Assembly (NCBI RefSeq): GCF_016888515.1
Contig: NZ_JAFEJK010000002.1
Location: 293,255 to 357,254 of the forward strand
DNA from: Shimia biformata
GTDB lineage: Bacteria; Pseudomonadota; Alphaproteobacteria; Rhodobacterales; Rhodobacteraceae
Direction of reading: 5' to 3'
Length of the DNA: 64,000 nucleotides
Of this stretch, positions 1-8,842 are shown one piece after another. A model generated the notes under the pieces. That model was not told the DNA's origin. It made no database searches and saw nothing but the letters and a program-made list of their open reading frames with translations. The translations under genes and the position numbers were made by a program. The first letter of the stretch is position 1; the number at the start of each line of letters is the position of its first letter.

Positions 1-1
1 G

Positions 2-565
2 CTGCCCGTCATCGAAACCCAGGGCGGCGACGTGTCGGCCTTTATTCCGACCAACGTGATCTCGATCACCGACGGCCAGATCTTCCTGGAAACCGAGCTG
101 TTCTACCAGGGCATCCGCCCCGCCGTGAACACCGGTCTGTCAGTTTCGCGTGTGGGTTCGTCGGCCCAGACCAACGCCATGAAGTCGGTTGCCGGCCCGG
201 TGAAACTGTCGCTGGCCCAGTATCGTGAGATGGCGGCCTTTGCCCAGTTCGGTTCCGACCTTGATGCCGCGACCCAGCGCCTGCTGAACCGTGGTGCGCG
301 TCTGACCGAGCTGATGAAACAGCCGCAGTACTCGCCGCTGACCAACGCCGAGATCGTCTGCATGATCTATGCTGGTGTGAACGGCTATCTCGACAAGATC
401 GCCGTCAGCGACGTCGGCCGCTTCGAGAAGGGTCTCTTGCAGCACCTGCGTGGTAAGCACCAGGATCTTCTGGACTACATCACCAACGAAGATCCCAAGA
501 TCAAAGGTGAAGCCGAAGACAAGATCAAAGCCGCGCTGGACGAATACGCAGCTGACTTCGCATAA
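2..565 (+). CDS. atpA: ATP synthase F1 subunit alpha, C-terminal part (partial at window edge)
   Basis: This is the last 187 codons of the alpha subunit of F1Fo ATP synthase; the N-terminal two thirds, including the P-loop, lie upstream of the window. The reading frame is open from base 2. The visible part contains the conserved segment ITDGQIFLE followed by [19 protein letters not shown], which carries the arginine that reaches into the catalytic site of the neighbouring beta subunit, and the helical C-terminal domain. The gene is 12 bases upstream of atpG and belongs to an operon ordered alpha-gamma-beta-epsilon, as in most bacteria. The preceding subunit delta gene is expected just outside the window. 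Confidence 0.98.
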   Translation: MPVIETQGGDVSAFIPTNVISITDGQIFLETELFYQGIRPAVNTGLSVSRVGSSAQTNAMKSVAGPVKLSLAQYREMAAFAQFGSDLDAATQRLLNRGARLTELMKQPQYSPLTNAEIVCMIYAGVNGYLDKIAVSDVGRFEKGLLQHLRGKHQDLLDYITNEDPKIKGEAEDKIKAALDEYAADFA

Positions 566-577
566 GGGGTTCGGACA

Positions 578-1450
578 ATGCCTAGTCTGAAGGACCTGAA
601 AAACCGGATCGAGAGTGTGAAAAACACTCGGAAGATCACAAAAGCCATGCAGATGGTTGCCGCGGCGAAACTTCGCCGCGCGCAGGATGCTGCCGAGGCC
701 GCGCGCCCTTATACCGAGCGGTTCAACGCCGTTCTCGGCGGGCTGGCGGCATCGGTCGGCGGCTCGGATTCCGCGCCGAAGCTTCTGTCGGGCACCGGCA
801 GCGATCAGACCCACCTGTTGGTGGTGATGACCGCTGAACGGGGTCTGTGCGGTGGCTTCAACTCGAACATCGCAAAGCTGGCGCGCACCAAGGCGCAAGA
901 GCTGATCGCGGCGGGCAAGACGGTCAAGATCATCACGGTCGGCAAGAAAGGCCGTGACGCCATCAAGCGTGATCTTGGCGACCACTTCGTTGCCCATGTC
1001 GATCTGAGCGACGTCAAGCGCGTCGGTTACGGTGACGCCCAGGGCATCGCCGCCGATATCCTGACGCGGTTCGACGCGGGCGAGTTCGACGTTGCGACGA
1101 TCTTCTATTCGAAGTTCGTCAACGTCGTCAGCCAGACCCCGACCGCACAACAGATCATCCCGGCGGCAATCGACGCCGAGGAAGACGCTGCTGGCACGCT
1201 CTATGACTACGAGCCGAGCGAAGAGGAGATCCTTGCCGATCTTCTGCCGCGCGGTGTGGCGACGCAGATCTTTGCTGCGCTGCTGGAAAACGGCGCCTCG
1301 GAACAGGGCGCGCGGATGTCTGCAATGGACAACGCGACGCGCAACGCGGGCGACATGATCGACAAGCTGACCATCGAGTTCAACCGCTCGCGTCAGGCTG
1401 TGATCACCAACGAGCTTATTGAAATCATCTCGGGCGCGGAAGCGCTCTAA
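578..1450 (+). CDS. atpG: ATP synthase F1 subunit gamma
   Basis: The rotor shaft of F1 ATP synthase, 290 aa, a normal length for the family. The N-terminal helix ([20 protein letters not shown], residues 1-20) and the C-terminal helix that ends in a run containing NAGDMIDKL and [15 protein letters not shown] form the coiled coil that turns inside the alpha3beta3 ring. The glycine-rich segment ERGLCGGFN near residues 88-96 is the usual gamma signature. It lies between atpA (12-base gap) and atpD (15-base gap), so it is co-transcribed with them. Confidence 0.98.
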   Translation: MPSLKDLKNRIESVKNTRKITKAMQMVAAAKLRRAQDAAEAARPYTERFNAVLGGLAASVGGSDSAPKLLSGTGSDQTHLLVVMTAERGLCGGFNSNIAKLARTKAQELIAAGKTVKIITVGKKGRDAIKRDLGDHFVAHVDLSDVKRVGYGDAQGIAADILTRFDAGEFDVATIFYSKFVNVVSQTPTAQQIIPAAIDAEEDAAGTLYDYEPSEEEILADLLPRGVATQIFAALLENGASEQGARMSAMDNATRNAGDMIDKLTIEFNRSRQAVITNELIEIISGAEAL

Positions 1451-2890
<1,440 letters not shown>

Positions 2891-2901
2891 GGAGGCCACA
2901 A

Positions 2902-3297
2902 ATGGCAAACACGATGCAATTCGACCTTGTCAGCCCGGAGCGGAGCCTTGCTTCGCTTCAGGTTGAGTCGGTCCAGATCCCGGGCGCAGACGGCGACATG
3001 ACCGCCATGCCGGGCCATGCACCGACCCTGACCTCGCTCCGTCCGGGCGTGGTCAAGGTGCAGTCCAGCGAAGGCGAGAAATCGTTTGTCGTGACCCGCG
3101 GTTTTGCCGAGATTTCGGCGGATGCGATCTCGGTCATCGCGGAACAGGCCCATGCCGGTTCCGAAGTGACCAAGGCGGATCTGGAGGACGTTCTGGCAGC
3201 CGCGCGCCAAGCCGCGCAGGATGCGACTCCGGAATACCGCGATGCGGCAGAGAAGTTCGTTGCCGACATCGTCCACCTGATGGAAAACATGGACTGA
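2902..3297 (+). CDS. atpC: ATP synthase F1 subunit epsilon
   Basis: The epsilon subunit (131 aa) sits at the foot of gamma and regulates ATP hydrolysis. The N-terminal beta-sandwich shows the conserved LVSPERSL and MPGHAPTLTSLRPGVV segments (residues about 8-52), followed by a C-terminal helical hairpin rich in alanine and acidic residues. A strong ribosome binding site (AAGGAGGCCACAA) spans the end of atpD. It is the last gene of the atp operon: a rho-independent terminator follows 24 bases after the stop codon. Confidence 0.97.
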   Translation: MANTMQFDLVSPERSLASLQVESVQIPGADGDMTAMPGHAPTLTSLRPGVVKVQSSEGEKSFVVTRGFAEISADAISVIAEQAHAGSEVTKADLEDVLAAARQAAQDATPEYRDAAEKFVADIVHLMENMD

Positions 3298-3321
3298 TCG
3301 ACCCTGCGTTGATCGGACTGC

Positions 3322-3351
3322 AAAGCCCCGCCCTTACTGGCGGGGCTTTTT
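3322..3351 (+). terminator. Rho-independent terminator of the atp operon
   Basis: An 11-bp perfect stem (AAAGCCCCGCC / GGCGGGGCTTT) with a six-base loop CTTACT and a run of five T ends the operon 24 bases after the atpC stop codon. Confidence 0.93.
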
Positions 3352-3465
3352 CGTTGCCGGGTGCGGATTTTGCGCTGGCGACAACTCCTCTTTTGGGGGA
3401 AATGCTCAAAAAGGTTGCACCTATTCCAGCGGCCTGCGTATTCTTGTTACGATTACGGGTTTGAA

Positions 3466-3816
3466 ATGAAGAAACTCAGAAATTCATTGGTCGGATTGGA
3501 TCAGGGGGATGTCCTCCTGTTTACCGATTTTGAAGATGGGGGCGAGATGTGGACCGGCGACGGAACACGCGAACGCCGTCAGAAAATAAGGTTTGCCGAA
3601 AAATACAAGACGCCGCCTGTGGTGCATGTCTCGCTCAGCCTGTGGGACATGGATTCCGGGCCCAATATCCGTGCCGAGGCGGTGGCGGAAAAAGTTTCGA
3701 ACTCGGGGTTTGACCTGGTGTTTCGCACCTGGGCAGACAGCCGCGTCGCCCGCGTGCGGCTGGCGTGGCTGGCGATCGGGGAATTGCGCCATAACGATGA
3801 CTGGGATGTTGAATAA
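3466..3816 (+). CDS. H-type lectin domain protein
   Basis: A 116-aa protein that resembles the H-type lectin fold (as in snail agglutinin and discoidin C-terminal domains): the segments GDVLLFTDFEDGGEMWTGDG, TPPVVHVSLSLWDMDS, NIRAEAVAEKV and GFDLVFRTWADSRVARVRLAWLAIG follow the family pattern of short beta strands with conserved aromatic residues. No signal peptide is visible, so it is probably cytoplasmic or leaves the cell by another route. The frame is open further upstream to 3361, but those codons overlap the sequence right after the atp terminator and have no family similarity; the ATG at 3466 fits the domain start. Ribosome binding is weak. It sits alone between the atp operon and a convergent gene. 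Confidence 0.75.
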   Translation: MKKLRNSLVGLDQGDVLLFTDFEDGGEMWTGDGTRERRQKIRFAEKYKTPPVVHVSLSLWDMDSGPNIRAEAVAEKVSNSGFDLVFRTWADSRVARVRLAWLAIGELRHNDDWDVE

Positions 3817-3821
3817 CCTTT

Positions 3822-4208
3822 TCAGAACAATCCATTGCCGTTGGCGGACCGTTCAGGGATGACCTGTAGAACGTCCCAATGCTCGACGATTTTGCCGTCC
3901 CCGTCAAAACGGAAGATGTCGATGCCAGCATAGTCCTGATCGCCGGGCCATGTCTGATGGCAATGCAGCACCACAAGGTCGTCTTCGGCCACGGTGCGGA
4001 CAAAGCGCACCGACTTGCCGGGATACTCGGCCGCCATGCGCTCGAAATAGTCGATAAAGGCATCTTTGCCATCCCCGACGTGCGGATTGTGCTGGATACA
4101 TCGGTCTCCGACAAACCGTTCGATCGCCTCACGGGGGCGGTTCTGATTGAACATCAAGTCATGGAACGCCATGGCGTTGGTTTTGTTGGCTTCGACGTCT
4201 TGCGGCAT
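3822..4208 (-). CDS. SnoaL-like / NTF2-fold protein (ester cyclase-like)
   Basis: A 128-aa single-domain protein of the SnoaL-like NTF2 superfamily. The pattern MAFHDLMFNQNRPREAIERFV, GDRCIQHNPHVGDGKDAF and a C-terminal FRFDGDGKIVEHWDVLQ is typical of the COG4922-type group. Members may be small hydrolases, cyclases or binding proteins; no substrate can be inferred. The ATG at 4208 was preferred over longer starts because it has a clear ribosome binding site (GAGAGGA) and the residues upstream show no similarity to the family. It converges with the lectin gene, leaving 5 bases between the stop codons. Confidence 0.85.
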   Translation of the reverse strand: MPQDVEANKTNAMAFHDLMFNQNRPREAIERFVGDRCIQHNPHVGDGKDAFIDYFERMAAEYPGKSVRFVRTVAEDDLVVLHCHQTWPGDQDYAGIDIFRFDGDGKIVEHWDVLQVIPERSANGNGLF

Positions 4209-4347
4209 GGGGTATCCTCTCTCCGTCAGTCTGAAGCGGAGGGGTTTCGGGGTCAATGCACGCACACGTGACTGTGTCCGGCTTGTCGGGGCGAAAGAAG
4301 CAGCATAGGTTATCCATTTGAAATCCAAACTCTCTTGGGCTGCCGCC

Positions 4348-4989
4348 ATGATCACAAGACGTCACTTCATCGCCACATCGTTTGCCATGTTCTCAGCGCC
4401 GGTTGCCGTTCCTGCCATGGCTGCGGCCTCTACCCCTGCGCAGTGGGAAATGTGGGATCAGCAGGTGACGCCTCCGGGGTTTGATCCTGCCACGTCCAAC
4501 CCTTGGGGGATCAACCCGCGTTACCTGCCCAAGATTGTCGAAACCCGGCAACCAATGCGGCCGGGGGACATCCATGTCGATGCGGTCGCGCGTTTCCTGT
4601 ATTTCATTCAGGATGAAAACACCGCTTTCCGGGTCGGCGTCGCGATCGGCAGCGGGAACCTTTATGAACCCGGCGTTTATGAAATCAAGGTCAAGAAGAA
4701 ATGGCCAAGCTGGACCCCGACCAAACAGATGATCGAACGCGACCCGGCATCGTTTGCCGAGTTTGCAAACGGGATGCCCGGCGGACCGACCAACCCCTTG
4801 GGGTCAAGGGCGCTTTACCTGTTCGATGGTGGTCGGGATACCTATCTGCGCATCCATGGAACGCCTTACCCGCGCTCGATTGGTGCGCGCGCCAGTTCGG
4901 GATGCGTGCGCCTTGTGATGGCGCATATCAACACGTTTTATGACGCGGTGCCATTGGGGGCGACGGCCCACCTCTATCCGGCAAGCTGA
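4348..4989 (+). CDS. Tat-exported L,D-transpeptidase (YkuD domain)
   Basis: A 213-aa exported enzyme that cross-links peptidoglycan stems (or anchors proteins to them) through a catalytic cysteine. The N-terminus MITRRHFIATSFAMFSAPV is a twin-arginine signal followed by a hydrophobic stretch and an alanine-rich cleavage region near residue 30. The YkuD signature is complete: His in IHGTP near residue 170 and Cys in SSGCVRL near residue 186. The segment RFLYFIQDENTAFRVGVAIG is the domain start. A TTG at 4318 would add ten residues; the ATG at 4348 gives the more regular Tat signal. It is divergent from the SnoaL-like gene. Confidence 0.9.
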   Translation: MITRRHFIATSFAMFSAPVAVPAMAAASTPAQWEMWDQQVTPPGFDPATSNPWGINPRYLPKIVETRQPMRPGDIHVDAVARFLYFIQDENTAFRVGVAIGSGNLYEPGVYEIKVKKKWPSWTPTKQMIERDPASFAEFANGMPGGPTNPLGSRALYLFDGGRDTYLRIHGTPYPRSIGARASSGCVRLVMAHINTFYDAVPLGATAHLYPAS

Positions 4990-5014
4990 CGGCCTGGCAG
5001 GGAAAGAGACGCGG

Positions 5015-5287
5015 TTAACGGGTACAAATCGGTCGATCGTCCACGGTTCTGAGCGGGATATAGACAGTCTCGACCGGACCGACGTGTTGATACCAGTAAC
5101 ACCCGTCTTCCGGCATCACGACGGCGGTCGACAGGTTCTGGTTCGGCGCGACTACCGCCAGCACCGACTCGGGCAGGTTCGGGTTAATGTCCGAGCGTGG
5201 ATTACTGTTCAGAGGGCCTGCGTCGTCGCAGGCTGCAAGGGCCAGGGCAACCGGCAAAACCGCAATCGCACGCACTATCATTCCCAT
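5015..5287 (-). CDS. Small predicted lipoprotein of unknown function
   Basis: A 90-aa protein with a lipoprotein signal: two basic-hydrophobic segments (VRAIAVLPVALALAAC) ending in the lipobox LAAC at about residue 19, followed by DDAGPLN. Aspartate right after the lipidated cysteine would favour inner-membrane retention by the Lol rule of enterobacteria, which is not fully established in this group. The mature part has no motif I recognise; it contains two cysteines (DGCYWYQ and the C-terminal PICTR) that could form a disulfide. The frame is open further upstream, but the signal peptide fixes the start at 5287 or at the next ATG, 5281. It lies downstream of prs on the same strand. Confidence 0.7.
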   Translation of the reverse strand: MGMIVRAIAVLPVALALAACDDAGPLNSNPRSDINPNLPESVLAVVAPNQNLSTAVVMPEDGCYWYQHVGPVETVYIPLRTVDDRPICTR

Positions 5288-5404
5288 GCTCAATCCCCTG
5301 TGCGACCTATGATCGGGTCGGTGTTGGTGTGACCTGTCCGGGGCAAGTCTTGCATTGTGGCGCGGCAACTGCAATTCGCATCGCCGCCGCACCTGATTTT
5401 CGGC

Positions 5405-6418
5405 TTAGAACTGACCTTCGTAGATCGGTTCGAGCGTGTCGGTTTCGAACAGGGACGACACCGAATGGCCGTTCCAGATGTTCAGGATCGCCTGGGCAAA
5501 CATCGGGGCGGTGGGCACGATGCGGATGTTCGGGCACTCGCTGACAGCTTGGGTCGGCGCGATCGAGTCGGTGATGACCAGCGACTTCATCACCGACTTG
5601 GTGATCCGCTCGACCGCCGGGCCGGACAGGACGCCGTGAGTGATATAGGAATGCACTTCGGTCGCGCCATGTTCCATCAGCACTTCGGCGGCCTTGCACA
5701 GGGTTCCGGCCGTATCGCAGATATCGTCGACGATGATGCACTTCTTGCCCTCGACATTCCCGATCACGGTCATTTCCGCGATTTCACCCGGTTTCTCGCG
5801 GCGCTTGTCGACGATGGCCAGAGGCGCATTGATCCGCTTGGCCAGTTCGCGCGCGCGGGCGACGCCGCCGACATCGGGCGAGATGATCATGACGTCTTTC
5901 AGGTCGTCGCCGGGGAACTGGTGCATGATGTCCAGCGCGAAGATCGGTGAGGCATAGAGGTTGTCCACCGGAATGTCGAAGAACCCTTGGATCTGGGCCG
6001 CGTGCAGGTCCATGGTCAGGACCCGCTCGATCCCGGCTTCGGCGATCATGTTGGCCACCAGCTTGGCCGAGATCGGCGTACGGGCCTTGGTGCGGCGGTC
6101 CTGACGGGCATAGCCGAAATAGGGGATCACGGCGGTGATACGACGCGCCGACGACCGGCGTAGCGCATCTGCAATGATCAACAGTTCCATCAGGTTGTCG
6201 TTGGCCGGGTTCGACGTCGACTGGATGATGAACATGTCCTCGCCGCGGACGTTTTCATAGACTTCGACAAAGATTTCCTGGTCGTTGAACCGCTCGACTC
6301 GCGCGTCGACAAGGCTGGTCGAGACACCGCGGTGCATCGAGATTCGCTTGGCGATGGTGTGCGCCAGCGGGCGGTTGGCGTTGCCGGTGATAAGCTTCGG
6401 TTCCTGGACGGTAGGCAT
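5405..6418 (-). CDS. prs: Ribose-phosphate pyrophosphokinase (PRPP synthetase)
   Basis: Makes PRPP from ribose 5-phosphate and ATP for nucleotide, histidine and tryptophan synthesis; cytoplasmic hexamer. At 337 aa it is slightly longer than the roughly 315-aa E. coli enzyme because of a short N-terminal addition. Visible motifs: [10 protein letters not shown] (ribose and ATP contacts), [20 protein letters not shown], the flexible loop DKRREKPG, and the PRPP-binding loop [11 protein letters not shown]. All catalytic residues are present. The gene runs against the flanking plus-strand genes and has its own upstream region (6419-6523), shared with a divergent gene. Confidence 0.97.
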   Translation of the reverse strand: MPTVQEPKLITGNANRPLAHTIAKRISMHRGVSTSLVDARVERFNDQEIFVEVYENVRGEDMFIIQSTSNPANDNLMELLIIADALRRSSARRITAVIPYFGYARQDRRTKARTPISAKLVANMIAEAGIERVLTMDLHAAQIQGFFDIPVDNLYASPIFALDIMHQFPGDDLKDVMIISPDVGGVARARELAKRINAPLAIVDKRREKPGEIAEMTVIGNVEGKKCIIVDDICDTAGTLCKAAEVLMEHGATEVHSYITHGVLSGPAVERITKSVMKSLVITDSIAPTQAVSECPNIRIVPTAPMFAQAILNIWNGHSVSSLFETDTLEPIYEGQF

Positions 6419-6523
6419 GGCGAGGGGTCCCCAGATGATCGCAAATGACAGATTCGTGACGTTGCGCTCCGCTTAACACGGGGTTACCCATTGGCAAAGC
6501 ACATGCCGACAGGAGGCGATCAA

Positions 6524-7123
6524 ATGGCACAAATCGACTACTATTTCGCGACGGTTTCGCCGTTCACCTATCTTGCCGGCACCCGACTTGAAGAGATTGC
6601 CAAAAAGCACGGCGCAACGATCAAGTACAAACCGCTCGACGTGATCGCGCTTTTTGCCCGCACCGGGGGAACGCCGCCGAAGGACCGCCATCCGAACCGG
6701 CAAGAATATCGCCTTCAGGAACTGCGTCGTCAGGCCGCGAAGAACGGTATGCAGATCAACCTGAAGCCAGCGTTTTGGCCCACCAATCCCGCACCGTCGT
6801 CTTATGCGTTCATCGCCGCGCAGAATTCAGGTGGCGGAGACCTCGGTGCGCTGGCGCACGGGTTCACCCGCGCGTGCTGGGCCGAGGAAAAAGATATCGC
6901 GCAGGATGAGGTGATCCGTGACTGCCTGACGGCTGCCGGGTTTGATCCCAAACTGGCCGACAGCGGTTTGTTGACCGGGGCCGAGACCTATTCCCGCAAC
7001 CTGGAAGAGGCGGTCGAGGCGGGGGCGTTTGGTGCGCCCTTCTATGTTGTCGATGAGACCGAACGGTTCTGGGGGCAGGACCGTCTGGATGATCTCGACC
7101 TGTTTCTTGCGGGCAAGATCTGA
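6524..7123 (+). CDS. 2-hydroxychromene-2-carboxylate isomerase family protein (DsbA-like / GST kappa)
   Basis: A 199-aa thioredoxin-fold protein of the kappa-GST/HCCA isomerase family, which uses glutathione to isomerise aromatic degradation intermediates. The active-site start IDYYFATVSPFTYL near residues 4-17 has the serine (SPF) that replaces the cysteine of DsbA and activates glutathione. The C-terminal GAFGAPFYVV..ETERFWGQDRLDDL is the family signature. The start at 6524 follows a strong AGGAGGCGATCAA site; an upstream ATG at 6491 lacks one. The following alpha/beta hydrolase begins one base after its stop codon, so the two genes form an operon. The substrate is unknown; no aromatic pathway genes are nearby. 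Confidence 0.9.
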   Translation: MAQIDYYFATVSPFTYLAGTRLEEIAKKHGATIKYKPLDVIALFARTGGTPPKDRHPNRQEYRLQELRRQAAKNGMQINLKPAFWPTNPAPSSYAFIAAQNSGGGDLGALAHGFTRACWAEEKDIAQDEVIRDCLTAAGFDPKLADSGLLTGAETYSRNLEEAVEAGAFGAPFYVVDETERFWGQDRLDDLDLFLAGKI

Positions 7124-7921
7124 ATGAAGGACATGACCGGGACTGTTTTCACCCGCGACTTCGGACAAGGCGCGCGGCAGGCATTGGCGCTGCATTGCTC
7201 TTTGGCCCATGCCGGGGCATGGCGCGGCATGGGCGAAGCGCTGGCAGATGTGGCGACCTTGCGGGCGATGGATTTCCCCGCTCATGGGCAAAGCGCCGAT
7301 TGCCCGCCCGAGGCGTTTTCCGAAGCGTCTTTTGACAGTGCTGAAGCGGTGCTTTTGTCGATGGACGCGCCGGTCGACCTGATTGGACACAGCTGGGGCG
7401 GGTACATCGCATTGCGGCTTGCCCTTGCGCATCCCAACCATGTGCGCAGCCTGGTTCTTTACGAACCGATCATTTCGGCCATCGTTGCAGGCAGTGATCG
7501 CATGGAGGCTGAACGCAGCGGTATCGAGACCGTCATCGCGCATGTCGACAGGGGCGAGCATGAACAGGCCGCGCGGGCCTTCATGCGGGTCTGGGGCGAT
7601 GGCCGGAAATGGGCCGATCTGCCCGAGCAATTGCGCCGCGCCTGCACCCACGGCATTGCCCATGTGATGGCCTGCCAGCCGGACCTTTTGGAAGATGCCA
7701 AGGGTATTCTGGGCGATGGCGGCATCTCAACGATCGACAAACCGGTGCTGGTGGTGGATGGCGCCTTGTCACCGGGCCTTGCGCACGAGGTCCAGGACCG
7801 CCTTGCCGCCCGGATACCCGGCGCGCAGCGTCTGACCATTGCCGGGGCAGGGCATATGGGCCCGATCAGCCACGCGCATGAACTGGCTGCTGCGACACGG
7901 GACTTCTGGCGCGCGAGTTGA
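7124..7921 (+). CDS. Alpha/beta hydrolase
   Basis: A 265-aa soluble alpha/beta hydrolase. The nucleophile elbow GHSWGG lies near residues 88-93, the acid is probably the aspartate in VLVVDGAL near residue 211, and the general base is the histidine of GAGHMGPIS near residue 247. The oxyanion segment LHCSLAHAGAW is unusual in having HCS instead of the common HGxx. It starts directly after the stop codon of the isomerase gene (translation coupling) and its stop is two bases from the end of the convergent SDR gene. Substrate unknown; an ester or lactone is possible. Confidence 0.85.
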   Translation: MKDMTGTVFTRDFGQGARQALALHCSLAHAGAWRGMGEALADVATLRAMDFPAHGQSADCPPEAFSEASFDSAEAVLLSMDAPVDLIGHSWGGYIALRLALAHPNHVRSLVLYEPIISAIVAGSDRMEAERSGIETVIAHVDRGEHEQAARAFMRVWGDGRKWADLPEQLRRACTHGIAHVMACQPDLLEDAKGILGDGGISTIDKPVLVVDGALSPGLAHEVQDRLAARIPGAQRLTIAGAGHMGPISHAHELAAATRDFWRAS

Positions 7922-7923
7922 CA

Positions 7924-8583
7924 TCACCATGGCACGGCTTCTCCTTTCCAATCAAAGAACCGGCCTGTCTGCGCGGGTGTAAGCTGATCCAGCACGGCAA
8001 GAAGGTGATGTGCGCTGTCCTGCGCACTCAGCTTGTCGTGACCGGGATAGGCGGCGGTGAAACGGGTGGCGACCGTGCCGGGATGCAGGGCGACACAGAC
8101 CGACTGGCGATGGGTTCGCGACAGTTCGATGGCACCAGTGTGGATTATCTGGTTCAGCGCCGCCTTGGAGGCGCGGTAGGAATACCAGCCGCCGGCGCGA
8201 TTGTCGCCGATCGACCCGACCCGCGCGGACAGTGCCGCAAAGACGCTGCGCCGGTTGCGGGGCAACAGGCGGGGCGCGTGTTTGAGGATCAGGGCCGGAC
8301 CAATCGTGTTCACCATGAACTGTGCCGCCAGTTCCTCGGCACTGATCTCGCGCAATGACTTTTCCGGTCGATCCCGCCCGGCGGTCAGGATACCGGTGGT
8401 CACGAGAATCAGATCAAAATCGGGTTCGAGGCCAGTCAACACGCTGTTGATTGAGTTGGCGTCATTAAAATCCAGCCCGTCGCGGCGGGACAGGCCGGTG
8501 ACGCGCAGGCCGCGTTTTTGCAGGGCGGCTGTAATGGCAGACCCAATGCCGCCTGTCGCCCCTATGACCAATGCCCGTTCCAT
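7924..8583 (-). CDS. Short-chain dehydrogenase/reductase (SDR)
   Basis: A 219-aa NAD(P)-dependent SDR. The dinucleotide-binding motif GATGGIGSA is at residues 8-16, and the catalytic pair YSYRASK (Tyr and Lys) lies near residues 133-139, preceded by the serine in ALSARVGS. R33 and R34 after the second strand (SRRD) suggest NADPH. The pattern resembles the C-factor-like SDR group, which lacks a well defined substrate. It is convergent with the hydrolase gene and divergent from the leuA leader; the region 8584-8661 between them is the only space for its promoter. Confidence 0.88.
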   Translation of the reverse strand: MERALVIGATGGIGSAITAALQKRGLRVTGLSRRDGLDFNDANSINSVLTGLEPDFDLILVTTGILTAGRDRPEKSLREISAEELAAQFMVNTIGPALILKHAPRLLPRNRRSVFAALSARVGSIGDNRAGGWYSYRASKAALNQIIHTGAIELSRTHRQSVCVALHPGTVATRFTAAYPGHDKLSAQDSAHHLLAVLDQLTPAQTGRFFDWKGEAVPW

Positions 8584-8661
8584 GGCTTGCGACGTAGCAG
8601 CCCGGAAAGCGGGATCAAGCCGATCCGGTGTTTTCGACTTTTCATTTGAATTCCCGGCCCC

Positions 8662-8667
8662 TATAGT
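8662..8667 (+). promoter_or_regulatory. Candidate -10 box of the leuA leader transcript (leaderless start)
   Basis: TATAGT ends 8 bases before the ATG of the leader peptide at 8676, so a transcript starting at the usual distance would begin at or within two bases of that ATG. No Shine-Dalgarno sequence precedes the ATG, which agrees with a leaderless mRNA. A matching -35 box is not convincing (TTTCAT at 8640 with a 16-base spacer is the best). Confidence 0.45.
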
Positions 8668-8675
8668 CCGATCCC

Positions 8676-8762
8676 ATGACCACGACCGCCGATATCCTTT
8701 TCACCGCACCGCGCCTTCGCGCGACGATTCCGGCTGGTCTGCTTCTCCTAATCCGCCTCTGA
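8676..8762 (+). CDS. leuL: leuA leader peptide (leucine-rich, attenuation control)
   Basis: A 28-codon open frame that ends in GLLLLIRL and contains seven leucines, four of them consecutive (codons ctg ctt ctc cta at 8739-8750). The mix includes CTA and CTT, rare in this GC-rich genome, which is what leader peptides use to sense charged leucyl-tRNA. The TGA stop (8760-8762) lies inside the 5' arm of a perfect 10-bp hairpin, and leuA starts 80 bases later. Leader-peptide attenuation of leucine genes is established in proteobacteria. The whole arrangement is read directly from the sequence; regulation itself is inferred. Confidence 0.8.
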   Translation: MTTTADILFTAPRLRATIPAGLLLLIRL

Positions 8763-8809
8763 GCGTGCCGTTCCCGGCGCGACCGCTCAGAGGGATGCCG
8801 CTTCGCGCC
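8756..8809 (+). promoter_or_regulatory. leuA attenuator: two mutually exclusive hairpins
   Basis: CCTCTGAGCG (8756-8765) pairs perfectly with CGCTCAGAGG (8784-8793). The loop begins a second possible stem, GGCGCG (8776-8781) with CGCGCC (8804-8809); the two stems interlock and cannot form together in a simple fold. A ribosome stalled on the leucine codons would cover the first arm and favour the second stem. No clear T run follows either stem, so a classical intrinsic terminator is not evident; Rho or translational control is possible. Confidence 0.6.
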
Positions 8810-8842
8810 ACGGAACCTGGAGATTAGAAAAAGAGATCCGAC

